Positions 20,184 to 29,100 of a stretch of DNA of 64,000 bases are shown in pieces. The stretch covers positions 109,343 through 173,342 of the forward strand of contig JBCCEF010000010.1 in assembly GCA_039030395.1 (NCBI GenBank). The letters are read 5' to 3'. The notes beneath the pieces were generated by a model, which saw only the letters and a list, made by a program, of their open reading frames with translations, was not told the origin of the DNA and did no database searches. A program made the position numbers and the translations under genes. The DNA is from Acidobacteriota bacterium (GTDB lineage Bacteria > Acidobacteriota > Thermoanaerobaculia > Multivoradales > JBCCEF01). Position 1 is the first letter of the stretch; each line of letters begins with the position of its first letter.

Positions 20184-21058
20184 ACGGCGACGACATTCGC
20201 ATTGGGGTGGTCGGTGGCAGCGGTCTCTACGACATGGAGGGGCTTCAAGATCTCGAAGAGCGGCGCCTGTCGACTCCCTTCGGCGAGCCGTCGGACGCCT
20301 ACTTGGTCGGCCGGCTGGACGATGTGCCGGTGGCGTTTCTGCCGCGCCACGGGCGCGGCCACCGGCTGCTGCCGACGGAGGTCAACTACCGGGCCAATGT
20401 CTTCGGATTCAAGCTGCTGGGGGTCGAGTGGCTGATTTCGGTGAGCGCCGTCGGCTCGATGCGACAGCGCTATGAACCCGGCCAGGTGGTGGTGCCGGAT
20501 CAGTTCTTCGACCGCACCCGCCACCGGGCGGACACCTTCTTTGGCGAAGGTCTGGTGGCCCACGTTTCGCTGGCCGATCCGGTGAGCGCCGCCCTCGCCG
20601 AGGTGCTCGGCGACGCCTGCGAGGCGGTCGGCGGCACGGTGCACCGCGGCGGCACCTACTTGTGCATGGAAGGGCCACAGTTCTCGACCCGCGCCGAGTC
20701 GCTGGTCTACCGAGGCTGGAATGTGGACGTCATCGGCATGACCAACCTGCAGGAAGCGCGGCTGGCCCGGGAGGCGGAAATCTCCTACGCCACCCTCGCC
20801 ATGGTGACGGACTACGACTGCTGGCACGAGAGCGAAGAGGACGTGCAGGTGGAGGCGGTGATGGCGGTGCTCAAGGCCAACGCCGTCCTCGGTCAGCAGA
20901 CGGTGCGCCGGGCGGTCGGGCGTTTGGCGGCGGTGGACGCCCCGCGGCCGGACTGTTCCGACGCGTTGCGCTACGCTTTGCTGACGGATCCGGCGGCGAT
21001 CCCGGCGGCCACCCGTGAGAAGCTAGGGCCTCTGATCGAGAAATACCTCGATCGCTAG
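20180..21058 (+). CDS. mtnP: S-methyl-5'-thioadenosine phosphorylase
   Basis: Cleaves methylthioadenosine to adenine and methylthioribose 1-phosphate. Motifs: GVVGGSGLYDM, PRHGRGHRLLPTEVNYRANVF, SAVGSM, GGTYLCMEGPQFSTRAES and the selectivity block IGMTNLQEARLAREAEI, followed by TDYDCWH. 292 residues. The adenine it releases could be used by apt encoded downstream. The start overlaps the preceding stop (ATGA). Confidence 0.93.
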   Translation: MNGDDIRIGVVGGSGLYDMEGLQDLEERRLSTPFGEPSDAYLVGRLDDVPVAFLPRHGRGHRLLPTEVNYRANVFGFKLLGVEWLISVSAVGSMRQRYEPGQVVVPDQFFDRTRHRADTFFGEGLVAHVSLADPVSAALAEVLGDACEAVGGTVHRGGTYLCMEGPQFSTRAESLVYRGWNVDVIGMTNLQEARLAREAEISYATLAMVTDYDCWHESEEDVQVEAVMAVLKANAVLGQQTVRRAVGRLAAVDAPRPDCSDALRYALLTDPAAIPAATREKLGPLIEKYLDR

Positions 21059-21080
21059 TCCCCCTCAGGAAACCGAATCC

Positions 21081-21890
21081 ATGAAGCGTGTACTCGTCAC
21101 GAACGATGACGGGGTCTTCTCGGAAGGCATCCGTCAGCTCGCCAAGTCTCTGGAAGGACTGGCGGAGGTCCTGGTGGTGGCGCCGGACCGCGAGCAGAGC
21201 GCCACCGGCCACTCCCTCACTCTGCACCGCCCGCTGCGCCTGCGCAAGCTGGAGGAGGGTTGGTACACGGTGGACGGTACGCCCACGGACTGCGTCAACC
21301 TCGGGGTGCTCCACCTGTTCAAGGATCACCGGCCGGACCTGATCGTTTCGGGCATCAACTTCGGCGTCAATCTGGGCGACGATGTGACTTACTCGGGCAC
21401 CGTCAGTGCCACCTTCGAGGGGGCTTTGCTGGGCATTCCGTCGGTGGCCTTCAGCCAGACCATCAGTGAGCCCTTCTCCTTCTCCCATGGCGCCGCCTTT
21501 GCCCGCAGGATGGTCCGCCAACTGCTGTCGCAACGGCTCGCCAAAGACCTGCTGCTCAACGTCAACTTTCCCTCCGGACCGCTGCGCGGCGTGCGCATGA
21601 CCCGCCTCGGCAACCGCAGCTACGAGGAAACCGTCGTGCGCGAGACGGATCCGCGCGGCCGCGAGCATTTCTGGATTGCCGGCACTCCGGTGTGGGAGGA
21701 CGAAGAGGGCACGGACCACGCGGCGCTGGTGGACGGCTGCGTTTCGATCACGCCTCTGCACCTGGACTTGACCGACTACGGCGGCATCGATCGCTTCGCC
21801 GGCCTGGCCGCCGTTTTGGCCGAGACGGTCGCCGAATCGGCTTCGCCGGCCGCCGCCGATGAAACGTCTCCCCCTGGGACTGAGGACTGA
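21081..21890 (+). CDS. surE: 5'/3'-nucleotidase SurE
   Basis: Metal-dependent survival-protein nucleotidase. The N-terminal VLVTNDDGVFSEGI carries the metal-binding Asp pair, with VVAPDREQSATGHSLT and SGINFGVNLGDDVTYSGTVSAT for the metal and phosphate site. 269 residues. Followed directly by pcm (TGATG overlap), the widespread surE-pcm pairing in stress survival. Confidence 0.94.
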   Translation: MKRVLVTNDDGVFSEGIRQLAKSLEGLAEVLVVAPDREQSATGHSLTLHRPLRLRKLEEGWYTVDGTPTDCVNLGVLHLFKDHRPDLIVSGINFGVNLGDDVTYSGTVSATFEGALLGIPSVAFSQTISEPFSFSHGAAFARRMVRQLLSQRLAKDLLLNVNFPSGPLRGVRMTRLGNRSYEETVVRETDPRGREHFWIAGTPVWEDEEGTDHAALVDGCVSITPLHLDLTDYGGIDRFAGLAAVLAETVAESASPAAADETSPPGTED

Positions 21891-22558
21891 TGCCCGACTA
21901 CGACTACCTTCGCCGGCGGATGGTGGACAAGCACCTGAAGCGGCGGGGCATCGAGGACCCGCGGGTGCTCGATGCCCTGGGCACCATTCCCCGGCAGGAC
22001 TTCGTTCCGGGGGAATTGGCGGCACAGGCCTACGGCGATCACGCCCTACCGATCGGCGCTGACCAGACCATCTCGCAACCGTGGGTGGTCGCCCGCATGA
22101 CCGAAGTGCTCGACCTCGACGCGGAACACTCGGTTTTGGAGATCGGCACCGGCTCCGGCTACCAGACGGCGATCCTGTCGCTCCTTGCGCGGCGGGTTTA
22201 CAGCCTGGAGCGGGTGGCGGAGCTGGCCCGCCGGGCGATCCGCCGCATCCGCGCCCTCGGCCGGATCAACGTCAAGATCCAGATCTTCGACGGCACCGTC
22301 GGCTGGAGCGAGGTGGCGCCTTTCGACCGCATCATGGTCACCGCCGGCGCGCCGGCGGTGCCCAAGCCGCTTCTCGACCAGCTCGCGCCGGGAGGCAAGC
22401 TGTTGATTCCCGAGGGGGGGCGCGAAGGACAGCGGCTCACTCTCTATGTCAAAAACGCCAAGGGGCAAGTTTCCCGCCAGACCGGCGACGCGGTGACCTT
22501 TGTACCCCTCGTCGGCCGCCATGGCTGGCCTGACGGCAAGAACCCACGGAATACCTGA
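21890..22558 (+). CDS. pcm: Protein-L-isoaspartate O-methyltransferase
   Basis: Repairs isoaspartyl residues in aged proteins with SAM. RRRMVDKHLKRRGIEDPRVLDAL and the block ADQTISQPWVVARMTE precede the SAM motif VLEIGTGSGYQTAIL; MVTAGAPAVPKPLLDQL lies further on. 222 residues. One-base overlap with surE. Confidence 0.95.
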   Translation: MPDYDYLRRRMVDKHLKRRGIEDPRVLDALGTIPRQDFVPGELAAQAYGDHALPIGADQTISQPWVVARMTEVLDLDAEHSVLEIGTGSGYQTAILSLLARRVYSLERVAELARRAIRRIRALGRINVKIQIFDGTVGWSEVAPFDRIMVTAGAPAVPKPLLDQLAPGGKLLIPEGGREGQRLTLYVKNAKGQVSRQTGDAVTFVPLVGRHGWPDGKNPRNT

Positions 22559-22559
22559 G

Positions 22560-23231
22560 ATGGACACCCTACGCTCCTGGATCGGTGGCCTGAAGGCCAT
22601 GCTGATGGACCTGTGGCATTGGATGGAGGGCTTCGCGGATAGCCCTCACGGCGGCAGCGCGCTGTTTCTCTTCGCCTTCGCCGAGTCGAGCTTCTTCCCC
22701 ATTCCGCCGGATGTTCTCCTCATCCCTCTGTGCCTGGGGGATCCGAGCCGCGCCTTCTGGTTCGCCGCTCTGTGCTCGGCCGGCTCCGTCCTTGGCGGCA
22801 TGGCCGGCTACGGCATCGGGCGCTGGGGCGGCCGGCCGCTTCTGCTGCGCATGTTCAAGGCGGAGCGCGTCCGCGCCGTCGAGGCCTACTTCGACCGCTA
22901 CAACGCCTGGGCGACCGGCATCGCCGGCCTGACTCCCATTCCCTACAAGGTGTTCACCCTCTCCGGCGGCGCCTTCGCCATCAACTTCAAGGTGTTCGTC
23001 ATCGCCTCGGTGTTGTCTCGCAGCCTGCGGTTCTTCAGCCTCGCGACGCTGATCTATTTTTTCGGCGAGCCGATCCGCGACTTCATCGACCACTACCTGG
23101 ACTGGCTGAGCCTGGCCTTCGTGGTGTTGCTGATCGTCGGCTTCTGGTTTGTCAGTCGCCGGGCCCGGGCGGTGGCGCGGCAGGGTGAGGCGCCGCCGGT
23201 TTCCGACCCGGGCGAGACGCCGACCTCATGA
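22560..23231 (+). CDS. YqaA/DedA-type membrane protein
   Basis: VTT-domain (SNARE-associated) membrane protein, a family linked to lipid flipping and membrane homeostasis. About four to five hydrophobic segments: FAESSFFPIPPDVLLIPLCLG (re-entrant region with the family Glu), SAGSVLGGMAGYGIGRWGG, the re-entrant PIPYKVFTLSGGAF, and a C-terminal helix WLSLAFVVLLIVGFWFV. 223 residues, with a short charged cytoplasmic tail. ATG 22560 follows the pcm stop by one base. Confidence 0.85.
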   Translation: MDTLRSWIGGLKAMLMDLWHWMEGFADSPHGGSALFLFAFAESSFFPIPPDVLLIPLCLGDPSRAFWFAALCSAGSVLGGMAGYGIGRWGGRPLLLRMFKAERVRAVEAYFDRYNAWATGIAGLTPIPYKVFTLSGGAFAINFKVFVIASVLSRSLRFFSLATLIYFFGEPIRDFIDHYLDWLSLAFVVLLIVGFWFVSRRARAVARQGEAPPVSDPGETPTS

Positions 23232-23524
23232 GCGATTCCTCGGCGCGGGAACAGCGAACCGTGCGCTGGATCATCGAGGGGCGGGTGCAGCGGGTGGCCT
23301 TTCGCGCCTTCACCCAGCGGACCGCCCGCGAACTCGGCGTGGTCGGGGCGGTCAAGAATCTGCCCGATGGCACCGTCGAGGCGTTGGTTCGAGGTACTCC
23401 CGAGGCCCTGGCGACGTTGCGCGCCCAGGTGGATCGGGGACCGCGTCTAGCGCGGGTCGATCGAGTGACCGAATCGCCGGCGGTGCTGCCGGAGGACCAT
23501 CGGACCTTCGAAATCGTTCGGTAG
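23228..23524 (+). CDS. acyP: Acylphosphatase
   Basis: 98-residue ferredoxin-like enzyme hydrolysing acyl phosphates. IEGRVQRVAFRAFTQRTARELGVVGAVKNLPDGTVEALV contains the phosphate-binding Arg (VAFR; the family usually has VGFR) and the catalytic Asn (KNLPDG). ATG overlaps the preceding stop (ATGA). Confidence 0.92.
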   Translation: MSDSSAREQRTVRWIIEGRVQRVAFRAFTQRTARELGVVGAVKNLPDGTVEALVRGTPEALATLRAQVDRGPRLARVDRVTESPAVLPEDHRTFEIVR

Positions 23525-23565
23525 CGTTCGATTTCGTCGTTTCAACCCATCGAAGGACACCCATC

Positions 23566-24087
23566 ATGAACGACCTCAAGGCCCTGATCCGCGAGATCCC
23601 GGACTTCCCGAAGCCGGGGATCCTTTACTACGACATCACTACCCTGATCGCCGACCCGCTGGGCCTGCGCAAGACCATCGACCGGTTTACCTGGCGGTTC
23701 GCCGGCCAGCGGGTGGACAAAGTGGTGGCGATGGAGTCGCGCGGCTTCCTCTTTGGCCCGAGCCTCGCCTATAGCCTCCACGCCGGCTTCGTGCCGGTGC
23801 GCAAGGCCGGCAAGCTACCGGCGACGACGGTAGGGGAGAGCTACGCCCTGGAATACGGGGAAGACCGACTGGAGATCCACGAGGATGCGGTGCACGAGGG
23901 CGAGCGGGTTCTGATCATCGACGACCTCCTGGCCACCGGCGGAACGGCGGCGGCGACGGTGCGGCTGATCGAGTCCCAGGGCGCCGAAGTCGCCGGCTTG
24001 GGATTCATCGTCGAACTCGAGTTCCTGGCCGGGCGAGGGAAACTCGACGGCTTCCAGGTCGAGTCTCTGATCACCTATTCCGAGTAG
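23566..24087 (+). CDS. apt: Adenine phosphoribosyltransferase
   Basis: Converts adenine and PRPP to AMP. IREIPDFPKPGILYYDITTLIADP is the family N-terminus, VAMESRGFLFGPSLAY the PPi loop, VRKAGKLP follows, and VLIIDDLLATGGTAAA is the PRPP motif. 173 residues. It is the last gene of the rightward run and converges on the AsnB-like gene 9 bases away. Confidence 0.95.
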   Translation: MNDLKALIREIPDFPKPGILYYDITTLIADPLGLRKTIDRFTWRFAGQRVDKVVAMESRGFLFGPSLAYSLHAGFVPVRKAGKLPATTVGESYALEYGEDRLEIHEDAVHEGERVLIIDDLLATGGTAAATVRLIESQGAEVAGLGFIVELEFLAGRGKLDGFQVESLITYSE

Positions 24088-24096
24088 CGCGGCACC

Positions 24097-26145
24097 TCAC
24101 CGCCGCCGGACCATTCCTTTGGCCCGGCGTAGGCTGGTGAGGGCCGTTTCCCACCACCAGCCGAAGCTCACGGCGAGCCACAGGCCGACGGCGTCCGCCG
24201 GATCGCGCCGGCGCCGGGCGCGGTCGAGCCAGGATCGGTCCAGCCAGGGTTCCGAGGCATCCCCGAAGCGTTCGAGCAGTCGGTCGAGACGGTCGCCTTC
24301 CAAGGACCGCCAGAACAGCGGTGCGAAGCTGGTCTTGCCCGGCCGCTCGAGGATCGCGGCCGGCAGATGGTGGCGGAGTGCCCGGCGGTGCAGGGGGCGA
24401 GAGAGCTCGCCACCCCGCAGGTCTTCCACCGGCAGACGGAGCACCAGCTCGATCAGCCGCCGATCGCGATACGGGTAGCGGACTTCCAGGCCGTGTCGCG
24501 CCGCGAACCAACGCTCCACCCCGAAGCCGTGGCCCGGCCCGGCGCCGAGGAGGGCGGCGAACTGCGTCGGCCGGCGAGCGCGTCGGCCGCTTGGGGGCCA
24601 GGGCGTGGTGGCGCGATAGAGCGCCCAGGGCGGCGGCGACGGGGGTCGCCAGCGAGCCGCCCAGCGGGGCGGCAGCAGCGCCCGGGCGAGTGGGCGGGCG
24701 GAATTCGACAGATGAGTTCCGAGGGAGAGGCCCGGGGCCGGTTGCAGGTGCGCCGCGAGACTCGCGCCGGCGGTTCGCAGGCGGCCTTCCCGCAACTGTT
24801 CCCACAGCCACCGCTCGCCACCGCTCCACAACTGATCCCCGAGCATGCCGGAGAGCAGCACTCGGGCGCCCTTGTCGGCGACGGCGCGGTAGGTCCGCTG
24901 GTGGAACCGGCGGTAGGGGTTCTGTTCCGGCGTGGCCGGATGGAGAGGCCAGGAACCCAGGTCGAGGGGACCCTTCGGCGGCCCGGCCCGGTCACAGGAC
25001 ACCGGCAGCAGTTCGATCCTCGGGTCGGCAACGAGTGCCGGCAGATACTGGCGTTCATCACAGCCCGGGTACTGGTCGAAGGCCCAGGTGGCGGCGAGGA
25101 GCGATCGCCGCGAGGCCTCTGCGGCGAGGGCGGCGATGGCCGTCGAGTCCAGTCCACCGCGGAGGGAGATGGCGGTGCGGGAGTTCGCCGCCAGGCGGCA
25201 GCGCACGGCTTCGGCAAGGACCTCCCGGTAGCGCTCCGCGCGCTCGTCGGCGCTGCCCCGGAGGAGGCGCGGCCTCGCCTCGAAAGGCCAGAATCGATGG
25301 ATCCGTCGACCTGCCGCTGGACCGTGGGCGGTGAAGGCGCGGACCTCGCCCGCTGCTACCTGCTCGATGCCGCGGAAGAAGGTGCGCCGGCCGTCCGGTT
25401 CGGCGAGGGCGAAGAGCTGGGCCAGGCGGTCCGGATCCGGATTGGCCGCGACGTGCGGATGGAGGAGAAGGGCGATTTCCTCCGACGCCACCAGAGTGCG
25501 CTCGTCGGTCGGGTGGAAGAACAGATTACGCCCGCCGAGAGGATCCCGCGCCAGCAGCAGCCGGTGGCGGCGGCGATCCCACAGAACTACCGCCAGCGGT
25601 CCGAGGAGGTGGTCGAGGAACGTCTCCTGCCACCGATGGTAGGCGGCGAGCAGCAGGTCGCCGATGGCCGCGTCGTTTTGCAGATCCAAGGCCGCGGCCA
25701 GTTCCCTTCGGTTGTCGACCCGCCCTTGCCAAAGGACGATCGCCGCGCGGTCTTCGGCCGGATGAGGGTGGCCCTCGGCGGTTCCGCGGGGGAAAACCTG
25801 GCCGGCGGCGAGCCGGCCGTCGCGCCAGATCGCCTGCTTCCGGTGGCGGCGCTGGAACGACCGATGACCGCCGCCAAGGGCATGAAGCATCGCGGCCAGC
25901 TCGTCGGTGACCGCTCGCGGACCGGAGGCGAGGGCGTTGGCGCGGTGCAGCACCAGGGCGAGCGCCCGGCGACGGATGGACGGGGCCTGGGCGAACGGAT
26001 CCGAAGCGTGCCGAAGGACCTCCTGCGGCGCCGCCGCGGAACGGACTTCAGGAGGCGCCGAAGGAGAGTCGCCCGCGGCATCCGTGGGCGAGGGAATGGC
26101 GATGCCGTGCCGCTGCGCAAGGGAAGTGGGCGCCGGCTTGCTCAA
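24097..26145 (-). CDS. Asparagine synthetase-like amide ligase (candidate lasso cyclase)
   Basis: 682 residues. The N-terminal half (about 50-215) resembles the class II glutamine amidotransferase fold (ALDLQNDAAIGDLLLAAYHRW, RHRLLLARDPLGGRNLFFH), but no Cys follows the start, so the glutaminase should be inactive. The synthetase half has the PP-loop variant SLRGGLDSTAIAALA near residue 325 and later SGMLGDQLWSGGE and YPYRDRRLIELVLRLP. A dead glutaminase with an intact ATP pyrophosphatase is the pattern of lasso-peptide cyclases (McjC type). TTG 26145 overlaps the upstream stop (TTGA). Last gene of the leftward operon. An ordinary AsnB paralogue is the alternative. Confidence 0.8.
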   Translation of the reverse strand: MSKPAPTSLAQRHGIAIPSPTDAAGDSPSAPPEVRSAAAPQEVLRHASDPFAQAPSIRRRALALVLHRANALASGPRAVTDELAAMLHALGGGHRSFQRRHRKQAIWRDGRLAAGQVFPRGTAEGHPHPAEDRAAIVLWQGRVDNRRELAAALDLQNDAAIGDLLLAAYHRWQETFLDHLLGPLAVVLWDRRRHRLLLARDPLGGRNLFFHPTDERTLVASEEIALLLHPHVAANPDPDRLAQLFALAEPDGRRTFFRGIEQVAAGEVRAFTAHGPAAGRRIHRFWPFEARPRLLRGSADERAERYREVLAEAVRCRLAANSRTAISLRGGLDSTAIAALAAEASRRSLLAATWAFDQYPGCDERQYLPALVADPRIELLPVSCDRAGPPKGPLDLGSWPLHPATPEQNPYRRFHQRTYRAVADKGARVLLSGMLGDQLWSGGERWLWEQLREGRLRTAGASLAAHLQPAPGLSLGTHLSNSARPLARALLPPRWAARWRPPSPPPWALYRATTPWPPSGRRARRPTQFAALLGAGPGHGFGVERWFAARHGLEVRYPYRDRRLIELVLRLPVEDLRGGELSRPLHRRALRHHLPAAILERPGKTSFAPLFWRSLEGDRLDRLLERFGDASEPWLDRSWLDRARRRRDPADAVGLWLAVSFGWWWETALTSLRRAKGMVRRR

Positions 26146-29100
26146 CGATCGCCGACGGAGAGGGCCGGATCCCCCAGCAGCGTCCAGCCGAGGAGGATGT
26201 CCGCCTGTCCCGGCCGCCTCGCCGCCAGCTCTCGCTTCGCCAGGATCAACGCTTCGCCCACCGTTCGGCCGGGCTTCTGGAAGAGTTGCTCGACCAGGAA
26301 GGGGGCCAGGTCCCGTTCGACCCCGCTCTCGGTGAGAGTGGCGGCGCCGAGCACCGCGGCGGCCCCCTGACCGCCGGCGAGCAGGAAACGGTGGCCGAGG
26401 GTGTCGAAGCGGGGCGCGACATGGTAGGTGTTCCAGCAACCCCATTGAGCCACCACCATCGGCCATTGATTTTCCAGATGGTCCAGATCGGCGGCCCGGA
26501 AGAGGCCGTCGAAGGTCCAGGCGGTGGGTCCCGAGTGACCGATATAGGTCACTAGCGCCGGGCCGGCGTCGAGGCCGTCGAGCAGGCGGGTGCGGGCCTC
26601 GCCGACGGCTTGGTCATCGAGCAGGACCCTCTCCGTCGGCCAGTCGGTGGGCAGCCGTCCGGCCGTCCGGTCGGTGGCGTCGGCGAACGCGCCGGAAGGC
26701 TCGGAGTCGGCCGCCAGCAGGGCGCCGGCGGGGGTCTGGGGATAGGCCAGGGTCTTGGCGAGGACCGTCGCCAGCTCCTCCTCGGAGCGCACCGGCAAGC
26801 GGCCGACGGGAATCTCCGGAACACCGTCGCCGTCGAGATCGCCGTACACCGAGTCCACCGGAGCGAAGGTCACCAGCGCGTCCGTTCGCCGGTAGGGCGT
26901 GGGAATGAAACTGAGGCTGCCGAGGCCCAGGTGGTCCAGGTAGTCGTAGGTGTCGCCACCGATCAGCAACACGTAGCGCACTCCGAGGGCCGGAACCGCC
27001 TCGGTCAGGTACCGCTCGATCGCCGCCGGATCCACCACGCCGCCGGTGTACTCCTGGTAGAGGTCGAAGACATCGACCACCTTGGTGTCGAGTCCCTCCC
27101 CCTGGCGCGCGGCGAGTAGATCGTTCAGGCCGGTTCCGGCGGGGTCGGCTAGGAACGCCGGGTGGGCGATGGCGATCCAATCGGCTCGACCGGTCAACAG
27201 GTCGTCCACCGCCGAGCGGGCGGCGGTGACGGCGGGGGTCTTGAAGGTTCGCGGGCTGATGGCGAGGAATTCCTGCCGGCTCCCGCGGGAGTTGCCGAAC
27301 ACCACCCGGTGGCCGTCGAGGGCCGCTTCGATGCGCACGCCGACGAGCTGCGCCAACTCCCCGTCCTGCCAAGTGAAGACCTCGATGTCCGGCGAGGAGA
27401 AGCCGCTGACGGCGAGCGCTTCCCCGGCACTGTCGGGGGCGCTTTCGAGGCGAAGGAGATCTTGCCGCGCCCGCAGATTGCGGCGGTAGCGGAGGGCGTA
27501 GCCGTCGATGTGGATCAGATCGAAGTCGAATCCGGTGTCGCCCGGCAGCGCCACGGTCAGCAAGTTGGCGCCTTCACGGACGCTACCTGGGGACAGTGGA
27601 ATCTCGTAGCGGCGTGCTCTGAGGCCGTCGAAGCGGTCCTCGGCCACCACCTCACCGTTGAAGGAGAGCACGAGATGGTGATCGAGGGCATCCCCCGGCC
27701 AGTCGGTGACGCCCCACAGATCGACCTCCAGGGTCGCTCGCCGGTTGGGGACGAGGGAATCCACCGGCAACTCGAAGGTCGCCTCCGCCGGCGCCCGGCG
27801 GGCGAGGAGAGCGGTTTCGAACCACGGATCGCCGTTGGGCGAAGCGAAGCTGTACTGGCGCTGCCGCTCGATGGCGACTCGCTCGCTGGCCTCCTCCGTT
27901 GGCCGGCGTGGGTGGGGAACTCCCCGCAGGCGCGGCAGCACACGCGCCCGGCGTGGCTCCTGGCCGACGAAATAGACGTTGGTGTCGGTGTAGAGGCTGT
28001 CGTCGATCGCTTCCCCCCAGAAGACAATGGACGAGCCCGGGCCGAACGAGGAACCGCCGTCCACCCGGCGCGGCACGGCGCCGTCTCGGGCGCTCCACAC
28101 GGCGAGATCTGAGGCCGGTACGCCGGACAGGTCGACCCCAGCGCGATGCAGATCCTCGAAGGTTACCCGGTAGATTCCGGTCTCGGAAAGACGCAGTTCG
28201 GCGCGCTTCTCGCTGGCCTTCCGGGAGCCGGCCCGGACCGCGTTCTCTGCACCGCTGCGTACGGCGGCCCAGTCGATCGGCCGGGGGTGGACCTTCTCGC
28301 CGTAGCTTTGGCCGATCTCGAAGGGACCGAACCAGGACTCCTTGCCGGTATGACCGACCTCCGCCAGGAAGACCCAGTCGCTCACCGGTGCCGAGGTTTC
28401 GAAGCGGTAGAGGGTCGGTTCCAGGCGGTCGAGGCCGGCCGCCGGGATGAGGGCCGGATCGAGACGGTTGCCGTTCTCGTCATAGAGATGAAATCCGACG
28501 TTGCCGGTTTCCGTTTCGGTCTGCCATTCGAAGGTGGTGAGGGTACCGCCGCGATCGCTGGCGAAGGCCGCCAGGGTCACCGGTAGGGAAGAGATGGTGA
28601 CGCGATAGTCCTCCACCTCCCCATCGTCCTTGCGACCGGTCGGCTCACCGGTGCCGAGGCTGTCGGTGGTGACGCGGAAGCGGAAGTAGAAGTCGCCGCT
28701 GTTCGCGCGGTCCGCCACCGGCACCGTGAAGGTGAGGAGGCAGTTGAAGACGCCGCCGCCGGTGTCCGTGCAGGCCGCGTTGCTGCCCGCCGCGGGGACC
28801 GTCACGCAAACCGCCTCGTCGGAATCGAAGGCGCCGTCTTGGCCGGAATCGAACCAGCCGCACAGGTTGGCCGCCGCGCCGCTGTTGTTGGTCGCTGTCA
28901 CCGGTACGATGTAGACACCGTCCGCAGTGGAAGCCGGTGGGAAGGCCGCTACGCCGTCCTCGTCGAGGCCGTCGCCGTTGGCGCCGTTGTTGTCCGTGCC
29001 GGCGGCCACCGGCTGGCCGTCGCCTTCGCCGTCCGGTGGCGTGGCGCCGAGGTAGAGTTCCCGATCGCCCAAAACATGCCGTGCCCCGCCGGCCAGAGCC

